DNA of 64,000 bases from Pseudomonas sp. SJZ074 (GTDB lineage: Bacteria; Pseudomonadota; Gammaproteobacteria; Pseudomonadales; Pseudomonadaceae): the NCBI RefSeq assembly GCF_007828215.1, contig NZ_VIUE01000025.1, positions 1-64,000 of the forward strand, written 5' to 3'. The notes below the pieces were generated by a model. That model was not told the DNA's origin, ran no database searches, and saw nothing but the letters and a program-made list of their open reading frames with translations. Position 1 is the stretch's first letter. Each line of letters opens with the position of its first letter. The translations under genes were made by a program, and so were the position numbers. Below, piece after piece: positions 52,018 through 60,935 of this stretch.

Positions 52018-53975
52018 TTCCCCAGAGCTTTATTGACGACCTCTTGAACCGCACCGACATCGTCGATGTGGTCAGCTCTCGCCTGCAAATGAAAAAGGCC
52101 GGCAAGAACTACACCGCCTGCTGTCCGTTCCACAAGGAAAAAACCCCGTCCTTCAGCGTCAGCCCCGACAAGCAGTTCTATTACTGCTTTGGCTGTGGCG
52201 CGGGCGGTAATGCCCTCGGCTTCATCATGGACCACGACAACCTGGATTTCCCCCAGGCCGTCGAAGAACTGGCCAAAGCCGCCGGCATGGAAATTCCTCG
52301 CGAGGAAAGCGGTCGAGCGCACAAGCCGCGCCAACCCACCGACTCGCCGCTCTACCCACTGCTGACCGCGGCGGCGGAGTTCTACCGTCAAGCCCTGAAA
52401 AGCCATCCGGCCCGCAAGGCCGCGGTAGATTACCTCAAGGGTCGCGGCCTGACCGGCGAAATCGCCCGGGACTTTGGCCTCGGCTTCGCCCCGCCCGGCT
52501 GGGACAATCTGTACAAGCACTTGAGCAGCGACACGCTGCAGCAACGCGCCATGATCGACGCCGGCCTGCTGATAGAGAACGCCGAGACCGGCAAGCGCTA
52601 CGACCGATTTCGCGACCGGGTGATGTTCCCGATCCGCGATACGCGTGGGCGAATCATTGCCTTCGGTGGCCGCGTTCTAGGCGATGACAAGCCCAAGTAT
52701 CTGAACTCCCCGGAAACCCCGGTATTTCATAAGGGCCAAGAGCTGTACGGCTTGTATGAGGCCCGCAAGAATAACCGCAACCTCGACGAGATCATCGTCG
52801 TCGAAGGTTATATGGACGTCATCGCCCTCGCTCAGCAAGGTCTGCGCAATGCCGTTGCGACATTGGGCACGGCCACCAGCGAAGAGCACATGAAGCGACT
52901 TTTTCGCGTCGTGCCCAGCGTGCTGTTTTGCTTCGACGGCGATCAGGCCGGTCGCAATGCCGCCTGGCGCGCACTGGAAGCCACGCTACCGTGCTTGCAG
53001 GATGGTCGGCGGGCACGCTTTCTGTTTCTGCCGGAAGGTGAGGACCCCGATACCCTGGTGCGCTCCGAAGGCACCGATGCGTTCCGCGCGCGGATCAATC
53101 AGCACGCGCAACCATTGGCCGATTATTTCTTCCAGCAGTTGACCGAAGAGGCCGACCCGCGCTCCCTCGAGGGCAAAGCCCACATGGTCACCCTCGCGGC
53201 ACCGCTGATCGACAAGGTACCCGGCGCCAACCTGCGCACGCTGATGCGCCAGCGCCTGACCGAAATCACCGGTCTCAACAGCGATGCGGTCAACCAACTG
53301 GCCCATAGCGCCCCGGCGGAGGCACCGCCGACATACGACCCGGGCATCGACTACGACGCGATGCCGGATTTCGCCGACTATCATCATCCTCAGCAGGACT
53401 ATGCGCCGCAGCAGGAATGGACCCCGAAAAAAACCGGTAGCGGCGGCAAGAAATGGGACAAGAAACCCTGGGACAAGAACGGCAAGCGCGGTGATCGCGA
53501 CCAACCACGTGCCCCGCGCGTGCCGATAGCCGTCGAAGCACCGACCCTAATCGCTCTTCGCACGCTAATTCATCACCCGCAGATGGCTGGCAAGGTCGAA
53601 ACCGCTGATCATTTCGCAAACGAGAGCAATATCTATGCACAGCTGCTGGTGGCGCTGGTCGAGGCAGTGCAGAAAAATCCTAAGCTAAGCTCCATTCAGC
53701 TTATGGCTCGCTGGCATGGAACCGATCAGGGGCGCCTGCTTAAGGCGTTAGCAGAAAAAGAGTGGTTGATTGAAAACGACAATCTTGAACAACAATTTTT
53801 AGACACCATTACTAGGTTATCCGCGGGACAAGACGCACAGAACCTGGAAAACCTCATCAAGAAAGCAAGGCAACCGGGGCTGACTGCGGAGGATGCCAGC
53901 CAGATAGCGAATGAAATGCGTGAACTATTAAAACGCAGTGTCTCCACATCAAACCCGACCTCAACTGGCGCGTGA
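52005..53975 (+). CDS. dnaG: DNA primase
   Basis: A 656-residue replicative primase. It has the N-terminal CHC2 zinc finger (CPFHKEKTPSF, then YYCFGCGAGG), the catalytic core with TOPRIM residues in VVEGYMDVIAL (Glu) and FCFDGDQAGR (Asp-x-Asp), a charged Lys/Asp/Pro-rich linker (about 450-510), and a C-terminal helicase-binding domain. The last ~450 bases are noticeably more A/T-rich in codon choice than the rest. It is followed after 67 bases by rpoD. Confidence 0.96.
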   Translation: MAGLIPQSFIDDLLNRTDIVDVVSSRLQMKKAGKNYTACCPFHKEKTPSFSVSPDKQFYYCFGCGAGGNALGFIMDHDNLDFPQAVEELAKAAGMEIPREESGRAHKPRQPTDSPLYPLLTAAAEFYRQALKSHPARKAAVDYLKGRGLTGEIARDFGLGFAPPGWDNLYKHLSSDTLQQRAMIDAGLLIENAETGKRYDRFRDRVMFPIRDTRGRIIAFGGRVLGDDKPKYLNSPETPVFHKGQELYGLYEARKNNRNLDEIIVVEGYMDVIALAQQGLRNAVATLGTATSEEHMKRLFRVVPSVLFCFDGDQAGRNAAWRALEATLPCLQDGRRARFLFLPEGEDPDTLVRSEGTDAFRARINQHAQPLADYFFQQLTEEADPRSLEGKAHMVTLAAPLIDKVPGANLRTLMRQRLTEITGLNSDAVNQLAHSAPAEAPPTYDPGIDYDAMPDFADYHHPQQDYAPQQEWTPKKTGSGGKKWDKKPWDKNGKRGDRDQPRAPRVPIAVEAPTLIALRTLIHHPQMAGKVETADHFANESNIYAQLLVALVEAVQKNPKLSSIQLMARWHGTDQGRLLKALAEKEWLIENDNLEQQFLDTITRLSAGQDAQNLENLIKKARQPGLTAEDASQIANEMRELLKRSVSTSNPTSTGA

Positions 53976-53989
53976 GGTCACAGCTCAGG

Positions 53990-53995
53990 TATAAT
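53990..53995 (+). promoter_or_regulatory. candidate -10 element for rpoD
   Basis: A perfect TATAAT in the dnaG-rpoD gap, 48 bases upstream of the rpoD ATG. No good -35 is at the right spacing, so this is a weak promoter call; an internal promoter here is known in related operons. Confidence 0.35.
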
Positions 53996-54042
53996 CCTCG
54001 GCTTGTTTTTTGCCCGCCAAGACCTTCAGTGGATAGGGTGTT

Positions 54043-55890
54043 ATGTCCGGAAAAGCGCAACAGCAGTCTCGTATCAAAGAGTTGATCCTATTGGGTCGTG
54101 AGCAGGGCTACCTGACTTACGCGGAGGTCAACGACCACCTGCCGGAGGATATTTCAGATCCGGAACAGGTGGAAGACATCATCCGCATGATCAACGACAT
54201 GGGGATCAACGTATTCGAGGTTGCGCCAGATAAGGATGCCCTTATGCTGGCCGACGCCGATACCGACGAGGCGGCCGCTGAAGAAGCGGCCGCAGCGCTG
54301 GCGGCTGTCGAGACCGACATTGGTCGCACTACCGACCCCGTGCGCATGTACATGCGTGAAATGGGTACGGTAGAGCTTCTCACGCGTGAAGGCGAAATCG
54401 AAATCGCCAAGCGTATTGAAGAAGGCATCCGTGAGGTAATGGGCGCAATTGCGCACTTCCCTGGCACGGTCGACCATATTCTCTCCGAATACACCCGCGT
54501 CACCACCGAAGGTGGCCGCCTGTCCGACGTACTGAGTGGCTACATCGACCCGGACGACGGCACCACGCCGCCTGCCGCCGAAGTACCGCCGCCGATCGAC
54601 GCCAAGGCCGAGAAGGCCGACGACGACAGCGATGACGACGACGCCGAAGCCAGCGAGGACGAGGAAGAAGCCGAAAGCGGTCCTGATCCTATCGTTGCCG
54701 CACAGCGTTTCGGCGCCGTGGCCGAGCAGATGGAAATCACCCGCAAGGCGCTGAAAAAGCACGGTCGCGACAACAAGCAGGCGATTGCCGAGCTGTTGGC
54801 CCTGGCCGAGCTGTTCATGCCGATCAAGCTGGTGCCCAAGCAGTTCGAAGGCCTGGTCGAGCGTGTTCGCAGCGCCCTGGATCGCCTGCGTCAGCAAGAG
54901 CGCGCGATCATGCAACTGTGCGTTCGCGATGCCCGCATGCCACGTGCCGACTTCCTGCGCCAGTTCCCGGGTAACGAAGTCGACGAAAGCTGGACCGATG
55001 CGCTGGCCAAAGGCAAGACCAAATACGCCGAGGCCATTGCCCGCCTGCAACCGGACATCGTTCGTTGCCAGCAGAAGCTGAGCGCGCTGGAGACCGAAAC
55101 CGGCCTGAGCATCGCCGAGATCAAGGACATCAACCGTCGCATGTCGATCGGTGAGGCCAAGGCCCGCCGCGCGAAGAAAGAGATGGTCGAAGCGAACCTG
55201 CGTCTGGTGATCTCCATCGCCAAGAAGTACACCAACCGCGGCCTGCAATTCCTCGATCTGATCCAGGAAGGCAACATCGGCCTGATGAAAGCGGTGGACA
55301 AGTTCGAATACCGTCGCGGCTACAAGTTCTCGACCTATGCCACCTGGTGGATCCGCCAGGCGATCACTCGTTCGATCGCCGACCAGGCCCGCACCATCCG
55401 TATTCCGGTGCACATGATCGAGACCATCAACAAGCTCAACCGTATTTCCCGGCAGATGTTGCAGGAAATGGGTCGCGAACCGACCCCGGAAGAGCTGGGC
55501 GAACGCATGGAGATGCCTGAGGACAAGATCCGCAAGGTATTGAAGATCGCCAAGGAGCCGATCTCCATGGAAACGCCGATCGGTGATGATGAAGACTCCC
55601 ATCTGGGTGACTTCATCGAAGACTCCACCATGCAGTCGCCGATCGATGTCGCCACCGTCGAGAGCCTCAAGGAAGCGACTCGTGAAGTACTTTCCGGCCT
55701 CACTGCCCGTGAAGCCAAGGTACTGCGCATGCGTTTCGGCATCGATATGAATACCGACCACACCCTCGAGGAAGTCGGTAAGCAGTTTGACGTGACGCGC
55801 GAGCGGATTCGTCAGATCGAAGCCAAGGCGTTGCGCAAACTGCGCCACCCGACACGAAGCGAGCATCTGCGCTCCTTCCTCGACGAGTGA
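54043..55890 (+). CDS. rpoD: RNA polymerase primary sigma factor RpoD (sigma-70)
   Basis: The 615-residue housekeeping sigma factor. Region 1.1 is at the N-terminus (GYLTYAEVNDHLPEDI), 1.2 at DPVRMYMREMGTVELLTREGE, and a non-conserved acidic region near 165-215. Regions 2.1-2.4 include LRLVISIAKKYTNRGLQFLDL and FSTYATWWIRQAITRSIADQ, and region 4.2 includes TLEEVGKQFDVTRERIRQIE. The length is normal for Pseudomonas. A clear terminator follows. Confidence 0.98.
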   Translation: MSGKAQQQSRIKELILLGREQGYLTYAEVNDHLPEDISDPEQVEDIIRMINDMGINVFEVAPDKDALMLADADTDEAAAEEAAAALAAVETDIGRTTDPVRMYMREMGTVELLTREGEIEIAKRIEEGIREVMGAIAHFPGTVDHILSEYTRVTTEGGRLSDVLSGYIDPDDGTTPPAAEVPPPIDAKAEKADDDSDDDDAEASEDEEEAESGPDPIVAAQRFGAVAEQMEITRKALKKHGRDNKQAIAELLALAELFMPIKLVPKQFEGLVERVRSALDRLRQQERAIMQLCVRDARMPRADFLRQFPGNEVDESWTDALAKGKTKYAEAIARLQPDIVRCQQKLSALETETGLSIAEIKDINRRMSIGEAKARRAKKEMVEANLRLVISIAKKYTNRGLQFLDLIQEGNIGLMKAVDKFEYRRGYKFSTYATWWIRQAITRSIADQARTIRIPVHMIETINKLNRISRQMLQEMGREPTPEELGERMEMPEDKIRKVLKIAKEPISMETPIGDDEDSHLGDFIEDSTMQSPIDVATVESLKEATREVLSGLTAREAKVLRMRFGIDMNTDHTLEEVGKQFDVTRERIRQIEAKALRKLRHPTRSEHLRSFLDE

Positions 55891-55897
55891 CCTTCAG

Positions 55898-55923
55898 AAC
55901 CCCCGGCCCTGCCGGGGGTTTTG
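55898..55923 (+). terminator. intrinsic terminator after rpoD
   Basis: A stem AACCCCCGGC / GCCGGGGGTT with loop CCT, followed by a T-run, 8 bases past the rpoD stop. A textbook rho-independent terminator. Confidence 0.92.
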
Positions 55924-56014
55924 TCATGTGCAGATAAAATCCCCTTCGCTACACCCCCCGCCCCATTGCCCGTCTACACTCGAAACATCCTCCCTATGCC
56001 ATGACGAGACCGTG

Positions 56015-59000
56015 ATGCCCAGACTGACGGCCCTGCTCTTGCTGTCATTGATGACCTGGACCGCAACGGCTGGCGCGTTGATGCTCACTGACGAAGAGCG
56101 CCGCTGGCTCAAGGACCACCCTGACCTGCGCCTGGGCGTCGATGCCTCATGGCCACCGTTCGAATTTCGCGACGATCAAGGCCGTTATCAAGGCCTGGCC
56201 GCCGATTACGTCGAAATCATCCGTGAACGGCTGGCCGTCACATTCACACCTGTCGAGCCTGCCAGCTGGACCGCTGTGCTGGAGTCCGTCGCACAAGGCA
56301 AGATCGATCTGCTGCCGGGCATTATGTCCACCCCCGAACGGCAGAATTTCCTGGCATTTACCCGCCCTTACCTGGACTTTCCCATCGTCATCCTGGCTCA
56401 TCAAGGCGCAGCCCAGCCTCACAATCTCAAAGACCTGTACGGGTTGAAGATTGCCGTGGTGGAAAACTATGCCCCCCATGAGCTACTGCGCAATCATCAT
56501 CCCGACCTGAACCTGGTGGCGCTGCCCAACGTCAGTTCAGCCCTGCAAGCCCTGGTCACCGATAAAGTGGATGCTGTGGTAGGCGACCTTGCCTCCAGCG
56601 TCTGGAGCCTGCGCCAGCTCAAGCTCGAAGGCCTTTATGTCAGCGGCGAGACGCCCTATCGCTATCAATTGGCTATGGCCGTTCCCCGCGACAACAAAAT
56701 CCTGGTCGGCATCCTGGACAAAGTCATCGCCGACATGAACCCGGCCGAGATCGCTGAAATCCAGGAGAAATGGGTCGGCAATGTACGCGACTACCGAGAG
56801 TTCTGGTCCGACCTGCTGATTTATGGGCTGCCTGGAATGCTGCTTTTGATGGGTATTCTGGTGGCAGTGATTCGTGTCAACCGCCGCCTAAGCTCGGAGA
56901 TCGCCCGTCGAGTCGACCTGGAACAGGAACTGCGCAGCAGCGAATACCACTATCGCGGACTGGTGGAAAGCCTCTCGGCGATTGCCTGGGAAGCCAAGGT
57001 CAGCGACTTCACCTACACCTATGTGTCGCCCCATGCCGAAGATTTGCTCGGCTATCCCCTTGCCCATTGGTTGATACCGGGCTTCTGGCGCAACATCATT
57101 CATCCGGCCGACCTGATCCGCGCCCAGACCTATTGCGATCATGAAGTGCTCGCCGGACGCGACCATTCTATCGATTACCGGGTCATCACCGCCGATGGCC
57201 GCTGCTTGTGGGTCCGCGACATTGTCAGCCTGATTGAACACGGTCACGAACCGGTGATGCGCGGGCTGATGATCGACATCAGTGAAGCCAAACGCACCGA
57301 GGAAGCGCTGCGTCTCTCGGAACAGAAATTCGCCTCGGTATTCCGCCAGTGCCCGGACATCCTGGTGATCGCGCGCCTGCTGGATGGATGCCTGCTGGAA
57401 GTCAACAAAGCCTTCGAAGAACAGATCGGCCTGAGCGCCGACGCGGTGGTGGGCCAGACCGCGACCGAGCTGAACATCTGGGGTATCCAGGGCGTTGGCC
57501 CGAGCCTGCTGCAGCGCTTGCAGGCCGGGAGTATCCGCAACCTGGAAATGCCCTTTCGCCGCAGCAACGGCCAGGTATTCACCGGGCTGATCTCCGCCGA
57601 ACCCTTCGACCTCGACACGACCCCCGCGCTGGTCGTGGTGGTGCGGGACATTAGTCAACTCAAGGAAACCCAACAACAATTGCAAACCTCCGAAGAGAAG
57701 TTCGCCAAGGCTTTCCACGCTTCGCCCGACGGTTTGCTGCTGTCCCGACAAAGCGACGGCCTGCTGATCGAAGTCAACGAAGGCTTCAGCCGTATCACCG
57801 GTTTCAACAGCGCCCTGTCGGTGGACCGCTCCACCCTGGACCTGGGGATCTGGGTCAATCTCAACGAACGCAAACAGATGCTCGACCTGCTGCAACGTGA
57901 CGGTTATGTCAGGGACTTCAGCTGCCACATCCGGCGCAACGATGGGCAGATACGGCTCTGCGAAGTCTCCAGTCGCCCGCTGCCCATCGGCAATGAAGAC
58001 TGCATGCTGACCATCGCCCGGGACATCACCGAACGCCATCTGATGCAGGAAAAACTGCAACAGGCCGCCACCGTGTTCGAAAGCACGGCCGAAGGCGTGC
58101 TGATCACCGATACGCAACAGCACATCAGCGCCGTGAACCGCGCCTTTAGCGAAATCACCGGCTATAGCGAAACCGAAGCCTTGGGCCATACGCCACGCCT
58201 GCTGGCTTCCGGCTTGCACGACAGCGCATTCTACGCCGCGATGTGGCACCAGTTGACGGCAGAGGGGCATTGGCAGGGGGAAATCTCCAATCGCCGCAAG
58301 AACGGCGAGCTGTACCCCAGTTGGCTGACCATCAGCGCGGTGCGCAACCGTGATCAGCAAATCACCCATTTCGTCGCCGTCTTCGCCGATATCTCCAGTC
58401 TCAAACACGCCCAGGCCAAGCTCGACTACCAGGCTCACCACGATCCACTCACCGGCCTGCCCAATCGCACGCTGTTCGAAAGCCGCTTGCTGACGGCCCT
58501 CAACAACCAGCAGGAAAACGGTGGGCAAGGTGCGGTACTTTTCCTGGACCTGGACCGCTTCAAGCACATCAACGACAGCCTGGGACACCCGGTCGGCGAC
58601 CTGCTGCTCAAGGGCATCGCCGTGCGTCTGCGGGAGCAGCTGCGTGATATCGACACCGTGGCGCGGCTGGGCGGTGACGAGTTCATCATCCTGCTGCCTG
58701 GCCTGCAGCAGCCCAGCGACGCCGAACACATCGCCCTGAAGCTGCTGAACTGTTTCGCCGCCCCCTTCCAGGCCGGCGAACACGAGTTCTTCATCAGCGC
58801 CAGCATCGGCACCAGCCTCTACCCTCAGGATGGCTGCGACGTCGCCACGCTGGTCAAGAACGCCGATGCGGCGATGTACCGCTCCAAGGCCAAGGGCCGC
58901 AACCGGGTGGAAAGCTACACCCGCGACCTCACCGCCCAGGCCAGCGAGCGCGTGGCCATGGAATACGAACTGCGCAGAGCGATTGAACGTAACGAGCTGT

Positions 59001-59758
59001 CACTGTCTTTCCAACCGAAAATCAGCCTCACCGATAACCGGCTGGTAGGCGCCGAGGCCCTGATTCGCTGGACCCACCCGACGTTTGGCGACGTGCCACC
59101 GGAACACTTCATTCCACTGGCGGAAGAAAATGGCATGATCCTGCAGATCGGCGATTGGGTCCTCGAACACGCCTGCCGGCAGTTACACGAATGGAACAAC
59201 GCCTACGAAAGCTTCGGTCCGCTGTCGGTCAACCTGGCCGGGGCGCAACTTCGCCAACCAAACTTGCTGGTACGTATCGAACAACTCCTGCGAGAGAACC
59301 ATCTCAGGCCTGGTCTATTGCAACTGGAAATTACCGAAAACTTCATCATGAGCCAGGCCGAAGAAGCCCTGACGGTGCTGCATCAACTCAAGAAGCTCGG
59401 CGTGCAACTGGCCATCGACGACTTCGGCACGGGCTACTCCTCCCTGAGCTACCTCAAGCGCCTGCCGCTGGACATCCTCAAGATCGACCAGTCCTTCGTC
59501 CGCGGCCTCCCCGACGACCCCCATGATGTGGCCATCGTGCGGGCAATCATTGCCCTGGGCCGCAGCATGCAATTCACCATCATCGCCGAGGGCGTCGAAA
59601 CCCTGGCCCAACAGCAATTCCTGGCCGAAGAAGGCTGCGAACAGATCCAGGGCTACATCGTCAGCCTGCCCCTGTGCGCCGACGAATTCGCCGCGACGTT
59701 TCTGCGTATGACCGTATCGGATTTTTCGGATAGCACAGCCGAGAAACCGTCGCTATAA
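56015..59758 (+). CDS. rmcA: c-di-GMP phosphodiesterase/cyclase with periplasmic binding domain, RmcA-like
   Basis: A 1247-residue membrane enzyme. In order: signal peptide (to about 20), an SBP_bac_3-type periplasmic domain (about 30-255; LRLGVDASWPPFEFRDDQG), a transmembrane helix, four PAS domains (about 310-810), a GGDEF domain with an intact RLGGDEFIILL, and an EAL domain with intact EALIRW and DDFGTGYSSLSYL. Position next to rpoD and the tRNA matches P. aeruginosa PA0575 (RmcA), a redox-tuned c-di-GMP regulator affecting biofilm. I use the ATG at 56015, giving a signal peptide; the frame is open from 55928. Confidence 0.85.
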   Translation: MPRLTALLLLSLMTWTATAGALMLTDEERRWLKDHPDLRLGVDASWPPFEFRDDQGRYQGLAADYVEIIRERLAVTFTPVEPASWTAVLESVAQGKIDLLPGIMSTPERQNFLAFTRPYLDFPIVILAHQGAAQPHNLKDLYGLKIAVVENYAPHELLRNHHPDLNLVALPNVSSALQALVTDKVDAVVGDLASSVWSLRQLKLEGLYVSGETPYRYQLAMAVPRDNKILVGILDKVIADMNPAEIAEIQEKWVGNVRDYREFWSDLLIYGLPGMLLLMGILVAVIRVNRRLSSEIARRVDLEQELRSSEYHYRGLVESLSAIAWEAKVSDFTYTYVSPHAEDLLGYPLAHWLIPGFWRNIIHPADLIRAQTYCDHEVLAGRDHSIDYRVITADGRCLWVRDIVSLIEHGHEPVMRGLMIDISEAKRTEEALRLSEQKFASVFRQCPDILVIARLLDGCLLEVNKAFEEQIGLSADAVVGQTATELNIWGIQGVGPSLLQRLQAGSIRNLEMPFRRSNGQVFTGLISAEPFDLDTTPALVVVVRDISQLKETQQQLQTSEEKFAKAFHASPDGLLLSRQSDGLLIEVNEGFSRITGFNSALSVDRSTLDLGIWVNLNERKQMLDLLQRDGYVRDFSCHIRRNDGQIRLCEVSSRPLPIGNEDCMLTIARDITERHLMQEKLQQAATVFESTAEGVLITDTQQHISAVNRAFSEITGYSETEALGHTPRLLASGLHDSAFYAAMWHQLTAEGHWQGEISNRRKNGELYPSWLTISAVRNRDQQITHFVAVFADISSLKHAQAKLDYQAHHDPLTGLPNRTLFESRLLTALNNQQENGGQGAVLFLDLDRFKHINDSLGHPVGDLLLKGIAVRLREQLRDIDTVARLGGDEFIILLPGLQQPSDAEHIALKLLNCFAAPFQAGEHEFFISASIGTSLYPQDGCDVATLVKNADAAMYRSKAKGRNRVESYTRDLTAQASERVAMEYELRRAIERNELSLSFQPKISLTDNRLVGAEALIRWTHPTFGDVPPEHFIPLAEENGMILQIGDWVLEHACRQLHEWNNAYESFGPLSVNLAGAQLRQPNLLVRIEQLLRENHLRPGLLQLEITENFIMSQAEEALTVLHQLKKLGVQLAIDDFGTGYSSLSYLKRLPLDILKIDQSFVRGLPDDPHDVAIVRAIIALGRSMQFTIIAEGVETLAQQQFLAEEGCEQIQGYIVSLPLCADEFAATFLRMTVSDFSDSTAEKPSL

Positions 59759-59759
59759 T
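59754..59759 (+). promoter_or_regulatory. candidate -10 of the tRNA promoter
   Basis: TATAAT overlapping the rmcA stop codon, 14 bases before the tRNA 5' end. The -35 region at normal spacing (TAGCAC) is poor. Confidence 0.45.
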
Positions 59760-59773
59760 CCGCGGCCTACTGA

Positions 59774-59850
59774 GGGCCTATAGCTCAGTCGGTTAGAGCA
59801 GAGGACTCATAATCCTTTGGTCCACGGTTCGAGTCCGTGTGGGCCCACCA
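59774..59850 (+). tRNA. tRNA with CAU anticodon (tRNA-Ile2 favoured, tRNA-Met possible)
   Basis: A 77-base cloverleaf with encoded CCA: acceptor GGGCCTA pairs with TGGGCCC, D-arm TAGCTCAGTCGGTTAGAGC, anticodon loop containing CTCATAA, T-arm with GGTTCGAGTCC. CAU serves Met or, after lysidine modification, Ile(AUA). The acceptor pairs C4-G69 and C5-G68 match lysidine-synthetase determinants known for E. coli tRNA-Ile2, favouring Ile2; it is commonly annotated Met at this locus. Its 3' end probably serves as the attachment site of the element to the right. Confidence 0.9.
59826..59850 (+). other. presumed attachment site (attL) in the tRNA 3' end
   Basis: The T-arm and acceptor end of the tRNA is the usual crossover region for tyrosine integrases, and an integrase gene lies 1.1 kb away. 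The matching copy (attR) would be to the right of the window, so the exact core cannot be defined here. Confidence 0.5.
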
Positions 59851-59855
59851 CCTTC

Positions 59856-59878
59856 AAAGCCGCGCAATGCGCGGCTTT
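59856..59878 (+). terminator. terminator of the tRNA
   Basis: A perfect 10-bp stem AAAGCCGCGC / GCGCGGCTTT with a 3-base loop, 6 bases after the tRNA CCA. Confidence 0.8.
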
Positions 59879-59900
59879 CGTCTATCTGGAAAACACAAAA

Positions 59901-59941
59901 TGGACATTTCACAGACGGTAAACGTCCACAATTCGTCCACA
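59901..59941. promoter_or_regulatory. candidate integrase arm-type binding sites
   Basis: The direct repeat CGTCCACA occurs at 59923-59930 and 59934-59941 (11-base period), and an inverted relative TGGACA at 59901-59906. Short repeats between attachment site and integrase are typical arm sites. Binding is inferred. Confidence 0.45.
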
Positions 59942-59949
59942 TCACGATA

Positions 59950-60912
59950 CTAACGGTTCAACCGATAGGTGTATTTCCTAGAGATCCAGCCTTCTACACC
60001 GTCCTCGCCAACCACCGAAACATGCAGCCAATCACGATTACTTAGATCCAACACTTCAAGCACTGCCTTATCAGGCAGGGTGATTGGGATAACCGCAGAC
60101 TTGGTGCTGGGGCCTTCACGCAGTCGAACACCGACACCATCTACTAAACGGAATCCTTGGAGCATTTCAGCAGGCAAATCCGCTTCACACAGAAACTGTC
60201 TAACAGCCTTCCCCGCCTGATTAGCCGTTAGCCCCGGCAGAATCTTAGGCTGAAAGAAACACAGTTCCTGCCGAACGGCACCTTGGTTGCCAAGGTAAAT
60301 CAGCCAGGCGATGAAAAGACTAATCACCCAATTGAGATAGTTTCGTTGTTCCCGGGGAAGACTTTCAGGGGAATCCCCACGCTGCAGGCACGCAACGATT
60401 TCACGCTCAAGCACAACCTCTTGCTTGGTAATGACCTTGGCATTACCGGACACAACAGCCGATAGCTGCACATCCCCCGAAACCTCCAGCAAACGCCCAA
60501 GATCACCAGTGCGCACGGATGCTAGGTATTCAACAAGCGGCGACTGCATCCGCTCAATAGATTGAGCCATGCCCCTGACAGCTCGAATTGCTCTTAGCGT
60601 TTCAGGAGATAGAAACAGTTCAGGAAGTTCCTGGAAGACACGCTGATAACTAGTGATCGAGTCACGCACACGCTGCATGGCCTTGACGGCGGGTGACTCC
60701 GAAATCATCCGCATTTGCTTAACCACATCCGAGTTCTGGATCTGGCGGAAAGCCTCAATCAGCTCGGGGCTAATCAAGCTTTCAACGAATGCCGCCTGAA
60801 TTTTTCCGTTTTCAAACATAGTCCTTCGCTGCTCAGTAACCGAAGACACCTTTTCTTCCGCGCCCCCATTCTGCTCAGTTTCAGATGCTGATTTATCAAT
60901 AGACTCGCTCAT
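59950..60912 (-). CDS. unrecognised protein with coiled region, one membrane span and C-terminal SH3b domain
   Basis: A 320-residue protein of unknown function. Residues 1-30 are polar and likely disordered; 31-190 are largely helical, with RMISESPAVKAMQRVRDS and similar charged stretches. A single hydrophobic span, NYLNWVISLFIAWLIYLG (191-208), follows, and residues about 258-317 fit a bacterial SH3 domain (GVGVRLREGPSTKS, WLHVSV, GVEGWISRKY). Codons are more A/T-rich than the neighbouring integrase and core genes. The start at 60912 follows a GGGAG ribosome site. It is the last gene of the repressor-integrase operon, 23 bases after integrase; cargo or defence function is inferred. Confidence 0.75.
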   Translation of the reverse strand: MSESIDKSASETEQNGGAEEKVSSVTEQRRTMFENGKIQAAFVESLISPELIEAFRQIQNSDVVKQMRMISESPAVKAMQRVRDSITSYQRVFQELPELFLSPETLRAIRAVRGMAQSIERMQSPLVEYLASVRTGDLGRLLEVSGDVQLSAVVSGNAKVITKQEVVLEREIVACLQRGDSPESLPREQRNYLNWVISLFIAWLIYLGNQGAVRQELCFFQPKILPGLTANQAGKAVRQFLCEADLPAEMLQGFRLVDGVGVRLREGPSTKSAVIPITLPDKAVLEVLDLSNRDWLHVSVVGEDGVEGWISRKYTYRLNR

Positions 60913-60935
60913 AGCTCCCTCTCTTTCACAAGCAC

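Noticed and set aside
54154..55866. 570-codon minus-strand open frame across rpoD
   Set aside because: Mirror of the highly conserved rpoD gene with no domain or ribosome site.
56888..58783. 631-codon minus-strand open frame across rmcA
   Set aside because: Antisense to the intact PAS/GGDEF coding sequence; no family resemblance.
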